This document shows positions 35,048-46,569 of a DNA stretch of 64,000 bases, one piece after another (the first letter of the stretch is position 1; each line of letters begins with the position of its first letter). Source of the DNA: Lepas anatifera (Eukaryota; Arthropoda; Thecostraca; Lepadidae). Under the pieces are notes generated by a model. It saw nothing but the letters and a program-made list of their open reading frames with translations. It was not told where the DNA came from and made no database searches. The stretch spans positions 248,001 to 312,000 of the forward strand of contig JAOTON010001368.1 in NCBI GenBank assembly GCA_034440635.1, written 5' to 3'. Made by a program: the position numbers and the translations under genes.

Positions 35048-35496
35048 TTAACACGTGGAGTGGAGAGGGGTCTGGCGTCAAAGTGCAGTGGAGCGGTCCT
35101 GAAGTGTTCCCTTGAGATTTCAAAAAACATGAGGTTTAGAAAAATTCCCATTTGGATTTGATCTACATTATAGCCAATTTCCATTTACCTAGGCCAATAT
35201 CTTCAAGATCAAACAAAGTCGTAGAGGTCAAATATGGGCCGTGTTGGAGACCTATTGGGAAACGACGTGACCATGCGGAAAGAGGCAGGAAATAGACTGC
35301 AAGCAGACTAAGGCTATAAAGTTAAAGCCCCATTTAATTTCCTCCAAAAGTTTGGGGTCAAGGTCATTCAAGGTCACGTAGCAATATAACATACTCCCAA
35401 TAATGTACAACATAGCTGGCACTAAAGCAATCATTATGAAATAAGGGTTTGACTCCGACAAAATACTTTTAAGCTTGACCTTGACCTTGAGTAACC
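35048..35496 (-). mobile_element. TTAA element family F, copy F2 (interrupted by A4)
   Basis: TTAA 35048-35051 with the doubled end: CACGTGGAGTGGAGAGGGG, TCTGGCGTCAAAGTG, CAGTGGAGCGGTCCT. The body aligns with F1 at 41100-41415 (CAAGGTCAT, AACATAC(T), ATGTAC, the CTTGACCTTGACC run) until A4 begins. Weak similarity may resume after A4 at 36336-36370. Confidence 0.75.
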
Positions 35497-36335
35497 TCAA
35501 CACACGCATTGACGGGGGTCTGAACCACCTTCGCTTTGAAGGGGGCGGGTACCCACCCCCCTAAGATTTCAAGAACCACGGTAGGTAGCGAAAAACGGTA
35601 ATCGGCGTTGGGTAGCCCATTCACTTCTCCATCGAAAATATTTAAATCATTTTTTGTCAAGTCACATTTAAGGTCACTAGAGGTCAAAGCATGCCGTCAT
35701 AGGGATAACAAATAAATGAAGGTTTTCGGTAATTACATCTGAACAAGTTAAGATAGAACAAAACGACTTGAACCATATGAATCCTCGCAGCAAGCCAAAT
35801 CAAACGATATATAATATGACCTTGCGAGGTCAAATAAAGGATTTGACCTGACCTCAGGTCAGTTCAAGGTCAAATGAAATAAAATGCAAATCATCATAAC
35901 TGCAAGGACAAGGCAAATCTAATGCAGTTGAAATAAACGCTCCATCACCATATGTTACTAAGTTATTCAGTAAAAATCATTTTCCCTATGTATTTCCAAT
36001 GGAGAGGTCATGGATCGTACCTGAGCTTACGTCATCAATATAAGAAATGCCGTTAAATATTTTAGAGAACTCGATGGGCCCATTATGTGATATGAGTTTC
36101 AATCGGATAAGTTCAACCTGTTCCGACTTATGTTATGTTAATTTTTTTTAGGTCAGGTCACTTGACCTATACTGGTGGTCTGACCGGAGATGACCTAACA
36201 TTAAAATTGTGAAAAAATGTGTAAAAATGATGAATAAAGAGGTATGTCAAGTACAGCGGCGCTACGCGCCGCCGTTTTCATGACGTCATCGAAAAACCCG
36301 AGGGGATACCCACCCCCCGTCAATGTGCGTGTTAA
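35497..36335 (-). mobile_element. TTAA element family A, copy A4
   Basis: Left site TCAA (35497-35500, mutated TTAA), right TTAA 36332-36335. The left end is doubled (CATTGACGGGGG, TCTGAACCACCTTCG, CTTTGAAGGGGG). The rest is an 839-bp reverse copy of A3. Confidence 0.9.
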
Positions 36336-37060
36336 TTATGAAATAGTAGCATAACATACATCTGTTCCATATTCGGCCATGAAAACGGCCGAAGTTGTTA
36401 CCCCAACTACTTCATTACTTGCGTCGACATTTTTGATGTCGAGACCCTGACCTTCGAATACACCTGTACTACAACATTTTAGAGTGGAATCGAAAGCAGA
36501 CGCACAATCCGAAGAGGAATGAACTAGAAGTTGAATTGAAGGAATCGAATCCTAAAAAATGTAGGTATTGAAGAAATGGAAAGTCAAAAGAGCTTTCAGG
36601 ATATTAATGCTAACACATAACAAGGAATCAGAGGTCAGGAAAAGTCCGAATGTGCCAGCATAGTTGGGGAAGATCTTCAGTTGCCGGAGAGTCTGTAAAT
36701 TTTTCATTCTTTCTTTACTGCAGTATTTCTGGTCTTCTGACATGTGAACATTATGTCTTAGGTACTTTTGAGCTGCTGCTTTTCCCACTTTGTGAACTAT
36801 TTGACCAAGGCTCTTAACGTATAAGGTGCAGTCATCCGGCGATTCAGCCGGATCATGACGCAAGCATGTGGCGTCATAATTGCTCACATGCCGAGCCTCT
36901 TCATTGCTTAAACCTATGCAGGCGAATTAAATGTATATTTCACAAAATCTTCACACATAAGATGATTTTAATCCTAATGGACTTTTTCTGTTTAGTAAAA
37001 TGATTTTAACATCACCTAGTCCAAGGACTGGCTCGTCCATGAGACCGACAACTCTTGGTC
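36336..37060. other. unannotated stretch
   Basis: Contains a short inverted repeat TTCGGCC/GGCCGAA at 36372-36393. A 111-codon minus frame at 36552-36887 has no recognised domain. Confidence 0.45.
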
Positions 37061-37505
37061 TTAACACGCGCCCCGCTGGGGTCCCTTGCATGACGCGCTC
37101 CGCTGGGGGGAGTTTTTCGCCCCCTTCTCCTTATCTCGTTCCCCACGAAAGCTAAAGGAAAATTACGCGGTGTTCGAAAACTCTTGACAAGACGAAGAGA
37201 ATTTATAAGGACAATTTTTATGTCAGGTCAATATTGAGGTCAGCATAGGTCAAAAATGCTCCATAGGCTTACAACAGAGCAGTGTACGTTTACCTCCCTA
37301 GATCTGTCCTCAGGGGAGCTAGAGCAAATCTTTATGCATTATTGGATTCCTCTCATCGCGGCGAATCGAATGATGTATAATATGACCTTGCTAGGTGAAA
37401 CAGTCAAAATGACCTGACCTCCACCTAGATCAGGGTCACAGAGTGACCTGGTATGGCCATGTTGCATATCAATCGGCTCCCCGTGGCAATATAAACACAA
37501 CGAAG
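37061..37505 (-). mobile_element. TTAA element family D, copy D3 (truncated)
   Basis: TTAA 37061-37064 with the intact doubled end: CACGCG, CCCCGCTGGGG, TCCCTTGCATGACGCG, CTCCGCTGGGG. The copy matches D4 up to the CACAACG near 37505 and then stops, losing more than half. Confidence 0.85.
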
Positions 37506-38654
37506 CTTGCCACAAATCGATGCATTTATGCAACACATTTGGATATGAATACGCGGAATTGGGTGCAGCAATGAAACCGCACTGAAGTGCGAGACAAATA
37601 TGTAGATCATCCCTGAATCGAAGCACTTGGCGTAATAACTGCTAACTGCGCACTGTTTTACTGTCTTGAGATTCAGGACATATTGCTAGTATCTCTAATA
37701 TTATTTGCTGGCTGGTGAATGAGAAATCATGTCATATTTGCCAAGTTACCGATTCTGTAAAAACTTCTGCGAAGGATTTGCGTATATATTTTTGGAACCA
37801 GTGGGTATCAGTAAATTTGTTGCCATGACTTTACATATGATACATCACGCTCCCCATCGATGTTTAGATCGACAATTTTGAGTGTAAACCGTTGGCAGAA
37901 GCTTTAGCTTTACATCGGCAAAGTGATGCGCTTCAATAAGTTGCCCAAAATATTAACAAGCGTCATTAGTTCAAGCCTTAATCAAATTGTACCGATGTTG
38001 AGGTCAGCTAAAATATCCAAGTTAGTTATAACGTTCATAGCGGACCGTTCCTGTGACAATTTGTTGGCAGATAGAACGTCCATGGCTCCCCAGTAGAAGC
38101 ATTTAGGCAGTCCTGTTTGTGACCAACCAGAGCAACAGATGGTGCCAAGTTAGGCCATAACAGACTAGCTTGCAGAATACTTGTTATTCATCAGCGCACC
38201 CTGTGTCGTTTCTGTCATCGACGCTGCAGCTTGCGATTTTAACAATAGTAAAAGTTCAGTGAACGGTTAAATTTCGTCCATCAAATTCATACACACTATT
38301 GCAAAAGAAGAATTAAGCTGGCAGTTTCCAAACTTTTCTCATCAAGGAAGCACTCCCTGTGCTGACTAGCAACAAAGCTTCTGAAAACTCCTGCTTAGAG
38401 TTGGTGGGCCAAAAATAAATTGAAAGGAAGAAAGGAACGACAAACAACTTATAAGCAATATACATTTGAATTAAAGCATAGTATAAATTAGAATTATGTT
38501 GCGTTCTTTTATGAAATGCAATGCAAGATGAACATAATAATTGACTTCGTTTTCAAAGCAGATGGTTTGTGGGAAATGACTTCCGAAATTTATTCACCCA
38601 TAAACAAAAGAAAGAAGGCGACAACATTGGGAGCGCTAACCGTGGTGCATCATA
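37506..38654. other. unannotated stretch
   Basis: AT-rich, with no recognised features. Confidence 0.5.
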
Positions 38655-38790
38655 GGCGGATTTATAATTTCCATTGGAAGGGGTACTTTGGTCAGGAGGC
38701 GTCATTTGAGCCTGAAGGGGCGCCATTTGGACCTTGAGGGACGTCATTTGAGTCCAGAGGGGGCACCATTTCGTCCAGGGACGTCAGTTC
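38655..38790. repeat. GGGG-rich dispersed repeat with regular CATTTG phrases
   Basis: Begins ATAGGCGGATT and then repeats a phrase of about 20-25 bp four or five times (GGCGTCATTTGAGCC, GGCGCCATTTGGACC, GACGTCATTTGAGTC, GGCACCATTTCGTCC). Element A7 starts at its end. It resembles the heads at 49010 and 18424. Confidence 0.5.
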
Positions 38791-39309
38791 TTAACACGCG
38801 CATTGGTGGGGGTTGAACCACCTTCGCTTTGACAGAGTTAGGGCGGGTATCCGCCCTCCGCTTTTCTCTATCTCGAGAACCAGACTAGATAGAGAAAAAC
38901 GGTAGACGGTGTTGGGTAGCCCATTCAATTTTCTATACAAAGTATTGAAATAATTGTTTTCAGGTCATATTTAAGGTTACTTGAGATTTCATAAGGTAAC
39001 TAGGCATGCCATCATAAGGGTAACATGTAAATGAAGGTTTTCAGTCATTACATCTGAGCCAGTAAAGGTAGAGCAAAACTATTTACATCATTGCAATCCT
39101 CGCAGCAAGACGAATCGAATGATACACAATATGACCTTTCTAGGCCAAATCAGGTGAAATCAAAAATTTTACCTGATCTGAGGTCAGGTCAAGGTAAAAT
39201 TAGATCAAAATGTATATCATTGGAACCGCAAAGACAAGGCAAGTATAATGCACTGTCTCCTAAAAACCAAAGGGGCAGGTACCCGCCCACCCGTCAATGC
39301 GCGTGCTAA
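38791..39309 (-). mobile_element. TTAA element family A, copy A7 (internally deleted)
   Basis: TTAA 38791-38794, right site CTAA 39306-39309. The left end is doubled in degraded form (GCATTGGTGGGGG, TTGAACCACCTTCG, CTTTGACAGAG). The end-proximal 320 bp on the right side are missing after AATGCA at 39250, leaving 519 bp. Confidence 0.85.
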
Positions 39310-39539
39310 TTTGTGATCTTTCAGAAGGGAGCCAAATCACATCATCGGGGCGCTAAAGCTTGCATCCTGCGGAAGGTGGCAGCGACGTTTCAGGGGGGGA
39401 CCGGGTGGTATCAGGGGGCCGGGCGGTTTCAGGGGAGGCGGATGGGTCAATCAGGAAAACGTGCCTCTCCCTCTTGCCACCTTGAATCTGCCTATGTCAC
39501 CGCCGCCTAAAATTGGGATGGAAGCAACTGGAACATGAC
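39310..39539. repeat. GGGG-rich dispersed repeat, further copy
   Basis: G-rich phrases (GGGCGCTAAAG, GGTGGCAGCGACGTTTCAG, GGGGCCGGGCGG) ending in GAATCTGCCTATGTC, the reverse of the ATAGGCGGAT head. Likely the same repeat class as 38655. Confidence 0.45.
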
Positions 39540-39908
39540 CTTTCCAGAGGATTAGATGCCAGGGGCGATATTTGCCCTTTGACCGATCTGAGGTCATCAC
39601 AGTTCACCAGGGGTAAAAAACAGTATTTTGACGATAGTATTTGACCTAATCAAAAAAGAGCGCTGAATTAGACGTCATCTTGTATGTCTTATCACTAGTT
39701 TTCATTTGATATATGGCAAGGTCACTATTTGACCTTTCGTGACCTCAGGTCATTTTAGGTCACGAGGTGCCCTCTGGAGGTGGCAAACCACTGGTGGGAG
39801 GTCATTATGTTCTAGATAACAGAGAAAGCTTTGGAATTTTCCTATTAAATTTTCTTTCTCAGACTTCAATAGCTGTAATGGCATGATAGCTATGCCCAGG
39901 TTTCTTAA
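39540..39908 (+). mobile_element. TTAA element family E, copy E5, left piece
   Basis: Matches E2 from the TTCCAGGGG segment to its internal ...GCCCAGTTTGCTTAAGC site and stops exactly at that TTAA (39905-39908), where E3 begins. The piece continues at 41824. Confidence 0.8.
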
Positions 39909-40939
39909 CCCGCGCCCCACCGGGGGTCCGGCGCCACCTTCGCCCCACCGGGGGGGGCCATCGATGGCCCCCCTCTAACTCCGAAAATATGGGCGTTAGC
40001 GCAAATCTGCAAAGTGCAATAGAAAGCTCGCGTGAATTCAGTAAGAAATTACTTCACATGTTTTAGTGCTCAGTTCAATGGTTTGACCTCCAGAGGTCAA
40101 ATTAGGTCAAGATCGGCTATTTTCACTCAAATATGCAATGATTAAGCAAACTGGGCATAACTCTTATGTCATTAGAGCTATTGAGGCCTGGTAAAGTACA
40201 TTTGATAGCAAATATCCAGTACTTTTTCCGCTTTGTGGAACGTAAAGACCTCCCGCCAGTGGTTTGACCGCCAGAGGTCACCTCGTGACCTAATATGACC
40301 TGAGGTCACAAAAGGTCAAAAAGTGACCTTGCCGTATATCAAATGAAAGCCAGTGACAAGACAAACACGATGGTGTTTGTTTCACCGCTCTAGCTCAATT
40401 AGGTCAAAAGTTATTGTCAAAATACTGTTTTTGACCTCTGGTGACCTTGGATGACCTTGGAAAAGTCAAAGGGCAAATATGACCCCTGGGATCCGTGAAA
40501 GGGTGTCCAAAAACGTTGTTATGAGCAGTCTGAGTATTTGCAATCATTTTTGTGGCTTTTATATCATGAAATAGCTTTTCCCCATGCTTTTCCAATGGGA
40601 GAGGTCGCCTCGTGACCTGACCTCAGGGCACGAAATCGAAAAATCCCGGATATACACCTTGTAGACCCTGGAGGGGTCATGAAGTGTAGGAAGTTTCAAA
40701 TCGATCGACTTTGAAATGTAGCTCTTACAGAGCTCTAAAGGTGAAGTGAGGTGACCTTGGTTGACCTCGTCTGGTGACCTGACCTTGGGTGACCCGGGGT
40801 AAAAAATTTCAGGGATGATGGGAAAATGATGCAGTGAGAGGTAGAGCCCTCAAGCGCGGTGCTGCGCCTCTTCGTTTTTCTGCTATCCCGGAAAAACCTT
40901 AGGGGGCCATCGATGGCCCCCCGGTGGGGCGAGGGTTAA
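39905..40939 (-). mobile_element. TTAA element family E, copy E3 (inserted in E5)
   Basis: TTAA at 39905-39908 and 40936-40939. The doubled left end is the best preserved in the family: CCCGCG, CCCCACCGGGGG, TCCGGCGCCACCTTCG, CCCCACCGGGGG, then GGCCATCGATGGCC. The right end is single with a copy of the same palindrome. Confidence 0.95.
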
Positions 40940-41827
40940 AACCCGCACTGGAGAGGGGTCTGGCACTACGCGCAGTGGAAGGGGTGGCCTGGTGCCCCCC
41001 GCCCCTAAGATCTCGGCAACTAAGAGGCGTAACAAAACACCGGTTGGGGGTGGGTGGGGACTATGATGATCTACATCATTATCGATTTTCATTGACCTGG
41101 GTCAACATCTTCAAGGTTAAACGAGGTCATAAAGGTTATATCCTGGCCATACCGGGGACCCGAAAATGCCGTGATTATGCGGAAAATTAACGAGAATAAG
41201 CTAAAGGTGGACCAGGGTCATAGAGAAAATATGACAAAGAACCTTTCCTTGCAATTTTGGGGTCAAGGTCATCGAAGGTTATGGACCCATGATGTCACAA
41301 TATGGTATACTACTCATAATGTACTCTATGACTAGCACTATAGCAACTGTTTGGCGGGAAATGTGATTGATTTTTACCAGTGACCTTTGACCTTGACCTT
41401 TGACCTTGACATTGAGGTAGCTTTACTATGACGTGATAGCACAATATTCGTCCGACCGGGTAACACCATTTGACCGGAAGCACTAGAGTCAGTAACCTTG
41501 AAAGTGTTTATATGACCTTAACTTTTATGTGAAATGACCTTGAAATATCTTCTTGGTTATATGACGTTATGATGTTACCACTCGATCTCCAATGCAAGCA
41601 AACTGGTCCGACCGCGCGATTGTGGCGATCTAAAAATGCAGGTCTGACTTTGAAATCCTATAAGTCTAAAAATTTTGGCAGATTTAAAAAAAATTGTAAT
41701 CAATCGACGTGCCATTAAGATCTGTTTAATTTGACCAAGTGTCACTTTTCGGCTTCGAGCGGAACACCATCCACCCCGGAAAAATGGGTGGGGGCCTCCG
41801 ACGCCAGCCTTCCTGTGTGCGTGTTAA
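40936..41827 (-). mobile_element. TTAA element family F, copy F1 (complete)
   Basis: Shares its left TTAA (40936-40939) with E3 and ends at TTAA 41824-41827. The left end is doubled (GCACTGGAGAGGGG, TCTGGCACTACGCG, CAGTGGAAGGGG); the right end is CCTTCCTGTGTGCGTGTTAA. It is the only complete F copy and shows that the F3, F4 and F5 fragments are the reverse of its right half. It contains a run of TGACCTTTGACCTTGACC. Confidence 0.85.
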
Positions 41828-42060
41828 GCATTGCATATGTTAGTGGGAACAGCCTATCGTGACCAAATTTGACCTCTGAAGGTCAAACTATTGACCAGAG
41901 CGCTTAAACATGCATACTAAAATCACACTGAATTCACTCGAGCTTTCTAATGCACTTTGCATATTTGCGCTTATCCCATTATTTTCAGAGTTAGAAGGGG
42001 CCATCGATGGCCTCTGGTGGGGTGAAGATGACGCCGGACCCCCGGTGGGGCGCGGTTTAA
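41824..42060 (+). mobile_element. TTAA element family E, copy E5, right piece
   Basis: Continues E2-like sequence exactly where 39908 left off (TTAAGCATTGCA) to its doubled right end and TTAA 42057-42060. Confidence 0.8.
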
Positions 42061-42667
42061 TCCAGCCGAATACCGGATTTGGGAGCAAATCCGACTGGAT
42101 TTCCCGAATTTGCATTTGGGCAATACGCACATTGGTTTATAACAAAAACCCTTAACCCAAGTACACGTTTTCTCATACCTCGTGTCTCAAACATGGAGCA
42201 GATATTGAGGCCAATAGGTGACTATCATCAAAATGAAAAGTCAAGGAATATAACAGTTTGTGTTTTATCGACGCAGCAAATCGCTCGCACACACCAACAT
42301 TAAATCCTTCCAATAAACAAAAAGACAATTTTAGATTTTCAGGGAAGATGCAAAAAGTAGGAACAGTTATGCCATTTTTAATTTGTAACTTTGCGGACTT
42401 GAAAATCGTTAGTTTATAACATGTTTTCGATTCAAATTAAGGAGCAAAGGAGGTTTTTGCGAGCTCGTGCATAAAGGCTAAGGCTAGAGTTTGCCCCATT
42501 TATTAAAAAATGGACTTGTGGTAATTATTGAGCTTGATAACATACTCAGTCCCTTACCATTATATTCGCTCACAAAACTATAAATCCAGCCGAATTTTCT
42601 AAAAAAATAAATCGAAAATAATCCGGCTCCAGCCGGATTTCTGAATTTTGGATCCAATGCATCCCTA
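42061..42667 (-). mobile_element. hAT (Ac-like) element fragment
   Basis: Reading the minus strand from 42667, it starts TAGGGATGCATTGGATCC, followed by repeated AATCCGGCTGG phrases. TAGGGATGCA plus multiple CCGGAT repeats is characteristic of Ac-like hAT ends. CCGGATT phrases recur at 42075-42110 near the other side, but no matching terminus or 8-bp duplication was found. Truncated and non-coding. Confidence 0.5.
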
Positions 42668-45465
42668 AAAAGATAACTGAAAACAAATACAGGGCTAATT
42701 GCAGAGCCATACAGTCGATAGAAGCTCAGGGGATTTTTGTTTATCGCCATTTCGACTCCACCCATCAAACGTTCAAAAGCAGCACTAATATAGCGCGTAT
42801 TTTAGCTCTAACTTCGTGCAAGGTTTTTCCAAGATTGTGAAAAAACGCTCAAATATTTTAAAAGGGTTTTGCTGGCATGTATTACCTACCACCGTTGAAT
42901 AATGGAGATCTACTGCAATGATATTCCGACAATGCATCACTATTTTCGACGTGGTAAAAACATATCTTCCGAGCCCTGTAACGATTGGCAAATGGAGCAA
43001 AAACCAGGGTCTAGCCAGCCGAGCGACAGGGAGTGGACCATGTGCGCCTAATGGGTCCACACCCCACCCTGTCCGCGGCAGAACGTAGCACATTATTTCG
43101 CACTGGCGGACATCTCAGGCGCAACTTATCTCACTACAGGATGAACCCAGCAACCAGACCAGTCGGCTGTAAAAGGGACTCCCCGCGATAACAGAAGCAT
43201 GCATCACTGAAAATTACCTGTCAACGCCAGAAGCGTTCACCAAAACTAGCCCGGAGCATAACCATTTTTTGCCCCCAATGATCGAATTTAACTATGTTTG
43301 AATTATGGAGTTGACCGTATATTCACTCGGGAGACTTGTATATAGATTTATTTAACTTTGAACGGATAGTACTGTGTATAAAAACGACAGATGGGCCTTA
43401 ATTAGCGGGAGCGTTCACGGCCAAAATCATCAAGCCCATAAAAGCACAGAAAATAACGCGTTTTGCAAGCAGAAACAGCAGCAAGAGTTCAGACACACCT
43501 CCGTACTGAGCCGGAATATCTCTCAATGAGTGACACAACTCTCCTGCGTTACCCGAATCTATAGACAACTTAATAGACGGCTGTTTAGAATGTGAATGTT
43601 TCCCTGTCTGAATGAAAAATACTCATTCAAAGCTCGTATGCCTAAGACAGAACAATAGTGCATTTGAAGGCGTTTGGAAACATTAGAACCAGGGGGCCAG
43701 GGGGTGTGGATTTATGTCTATTGGAGGGTGCCCTGGCAACCCCAAAGCACCATCACAATAATGTAAAAATGTATTCTAAGTGTTCGCGTTTTATTTCAAG
43801 GAGCTTTAAATGGCTTTATGTAATTCAGGGGATATATGCAAAAGCTAAACACACTTGATCGAATACTGTCACATTTGAATATGGTCGTCATTAACGGACG
43901 CGCGGCGGGGTAGTGGTTAACGAGTTCCATTCCCTGAATAAGGAGCAATCTGGGTCCCGATAAAACCCTTCCAATAGGAAAAGAGTTGGTACCGTCAGAT
44001 AATCCTGGCAGTTGGTGTGAAGATAAGCCCCCAACATCATTTGTCGTTATTGACGCTGTTTAAGATGTGTCCCCCTTAATTATTTTCACAATTTCATATC
44101 ACTGCCAGGGATACAGATGGTATAGTTCCAGAAAATGGAAGGGCTTCTTCATACCCGATCTGTGACTAAGGTGTCTATAACTCTTGCAGGCAACTGGAAG
44201 GTAATTGTACCGAAGCGGAGTCTCAAGTCATCCAATCAATGCCAGCAATCTCAAAAATATTTCCAAATTTCCACATGATGGCTCTGCTTCATTAGCAGGG
44301 CTTTAAAAAAACATAGCAAAGGGGTAATACAAGTAGTTTAGTTTACAATCAAATCAATTAGTAGACAGACATGACTAAAACTTCTTCCCGGATAAAAAAA
44401 ATCAACTCCATAGTAGCTGTGGCCTAGCTTGAGCCATTGACACAACTGTGCCAGTGAAGAATGAATCCCTGAATCATTGAAGAATACCAACTTTGCCAAT
44501 TTACCAAATTGATCACAATGTTGATTGGTCGATCACACACAGCGATCACAAAACAAAAAAGTGAACTGCCCAATTTGCTTTTGTCATCCTCAAGCTAATT
44601 TTTCTGGTAGATAGCTTGTTCTTTTTTGACATCTGTGAGTCGATTAGCCTGGAAGCAGCATGAATACCTTTGTTACGGGTGTAGCATTGTACGAAAAGTG
44701 CATAAAGGTGCAGTGAGGGATCTAGGCCGGTGGTTTGAGGGATGGGGGAGGGTAGCAGGGCCATACATAGTGAAAAACATATTCTCTTTTTAAAGGAAAC
44801 GGGCGAAAAGCGGAGAGTTTTGGGAGAGCAAGCACCTCCTCTCTGGCTCTGTTTCTGTAAAAGGCACCCATTGCCACGGGTAGTATCTTCTTCATCTGCT
44901 TCTGCAGGTGTTCCAAGAAGACGAAGATAGGAAAACTCAATCTTCATTCAAAACTCATCTGAATTCCAGTCTTATATGATGGTTACCACATGCTCTTACA
45001 TGGTCTTCACGTAGCCTGGCCGTAGTTATTCGGAATTTGCGATTTCATTTCCATTGTACCCGCTCAACTCAACTCTAGTCTCGCTCCAGCCCTGTGCCGA
45101 GGCCTTACGACTGTTCTAAATCCTTCCACTGATGACCTGACCTACCACCGCGTTGCGGGGTGCGCTGAGTTCTCCGAGACTGACGAGACGGGAGCACCGA
45201 GTCGCTGTCGTTACTGGCCGTATCTCTCCCCGGCGGCGCACCGCGCACCGCCAATAGCGCGACAGTGCGCCGTATATCGACGCCGAGTTCCGAAGCCAGC
45301 CGTTATACGACCGCTTACCCGACCATAAAGGTGCACCCGGGAACGGGCGCTCATTCTCGACCAGGCGCCAGCTCTGGTGATCATGCGAGCTCCGTGCTGC
45401 ATGCACACCCGCCGCTCCAAAGGAAAGCGCCGGCCCTCACCCCACAGGAATACATGTATTCAGAC
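42668..45465. other. unannotated stretch with SINE-like and CpG-rich patches
   Basis: 43893-43985 has a tRNA-like arrangement: GGGGTAGTGGTTAACGAG resembles box A of tRNA-derived SINEs, and GGGTCCCGATAAAACCC, about 50 bp later, loosely resembles box B. 45130-45440 is CpG-rich and may be a regulatory island. Nothing else recognised. Confidence 0.4.
43893..43985 (+). repeat. possible tRNA-derived SINE head
   Basis: Box A-like GTAGTGGTTAACGAG and a poor box B-like GGGTCCCGATAAAACC sit at about tRNA spacing. The cloverleaf was not verified and no second copy was seen in the window. Confidence 0.25.
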
Positions 45466-45800
45466 GCAAAGTAGGACGGGGTCCTCAAGAACCTCCCACC
45501 TATTTTTCCGTGGTGGACGAAGAAACGTTCGCAGTCAGAAAACATGGCTGCATTAAAAGGGTACATCGCTAATTATCTACATTTTGGAGAAATAATGAGC
45601 AAGTCGATTGGTGAAGAAAGTTTGAAAATCAGTCAGTATTTTTTTACTTATAGGCTTTCGAAGTCAGACCTATATTCTGAGACGTCGCAATAACGCGGTC
45701 GCTCCAGTTCGACTGCGCTCTAGACCAAGTGGTGAGGTAACTGTGAAATGAAAGAAAATTGCATGTTCTATCGAATAGTGTCATTTTCAGCTTGAAATAC
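45466..45800 (+). mobile_element. TTAA element family F, copy F4 (fragment)
   Basis: Matches F3: GTCCTCAAGAACCTCCCACC, GGTGGACGAAGAAACGTTCGC, ACTTATAGGCTTTCGAAGTC, AGACCTATATTCTGAGAC, GCGGTCGC. Both ends are degraded; the TTAA is not recognisable. Confidence 0.7.
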
Positions 45801-46432
45801 TGTTGAACATTTTATTATAAATCTTCAAATTTTCGTTTTATTTCGTCTTCCATTTCTCCCCACTCTCCACTAGCATCATATATGAGCGTATTGTTTCAGT
45901 GCTGCTGTCTGCATTAGTTGTGTTACTCTCCCAGACAAACAACCGAGAGGAGTGGCTCTGGCACGCTCAATGGGGTGAAGTTAGTCATAAATAACAGAAG
46001 AATTGCAATCAACCGCGAAGTACAATGCTCCCACCGTCTCAAATGTTTTCATTTTGTGGGCAACCATAACTTTGTGTTGGCCGAGTTGGTACCGGTGGTC
46101 GCCGGGAAACACGGGGAGAGCAGCCCACGGTGCATCATATTTCACTTTGCTATGCATCCGTCGCTGCTCTCGGTGTGGTAATATCAGCTTGAAATACCTG
46201 GGCAGATCACTGGTGGTGTCCTAACATTTCTGGGAGTGTGCCCGCCGTGCATTTATCTTCGGTTGTGCCGTGTTACCTCGCCCTCCTGGGGCTGGCAGCG
46301 TGACTGCAGGGCGAGACGACCCTCTGTGAGGTGGAAAATATTGTATTTCTGGTTAGGCGACAGATCGTAAAGGTTGGAGGAGACAGCTGCACTTGATAAA
46401 ACAACAAGATAAAACAAATATATGATATATAA

Positions 46433-46436
<4 letters not shown>
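45801..46436. other. unannotated stretch
   Basis: No feature recognised. Confidence 0.45.

Positions 46437-46513
<77 letters not shown>
46437..46513. repeat. (TA)n microsatellite
   Basis: About 37 TA units with one CA interruption, directly abutting a family A end. Confidence 0.95.
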
Positions 46514-46514
<1 letters not shown>

Positions 46515-46517
<3 letters not shown>

Positions 46518-46551
46518 AGGTGGCTCAGAATCCCGTCAAAGCGCGTGTTAA
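46515..46551 (+). mobile_element. family A right-end fragment (A9)
   Basis: AAGGTGGCTCAGAATCCCG followed by TCAAAGCGCGTG and TTAA (46548-46551): the last 37 bp of an A element whose remaining part appears replaced by the (TA)n tract. A5 starts 18 bp further on. Confidence 0.75.
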
Positions 46552-46569
46552 TATATATGGTAGGAAATA

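Noticed and set aside
35252..35509. 85-codon minus frame with membrane-like segments
   Set aside because: Lies inside element F2 and the end of A4; the hydrophobicity comes from repeat sequence.
42484..42768. 95-codon minus frame
   Set aside because: Runs across the Ac-like hAT end with repeated CCGGATT phrases; no domain.
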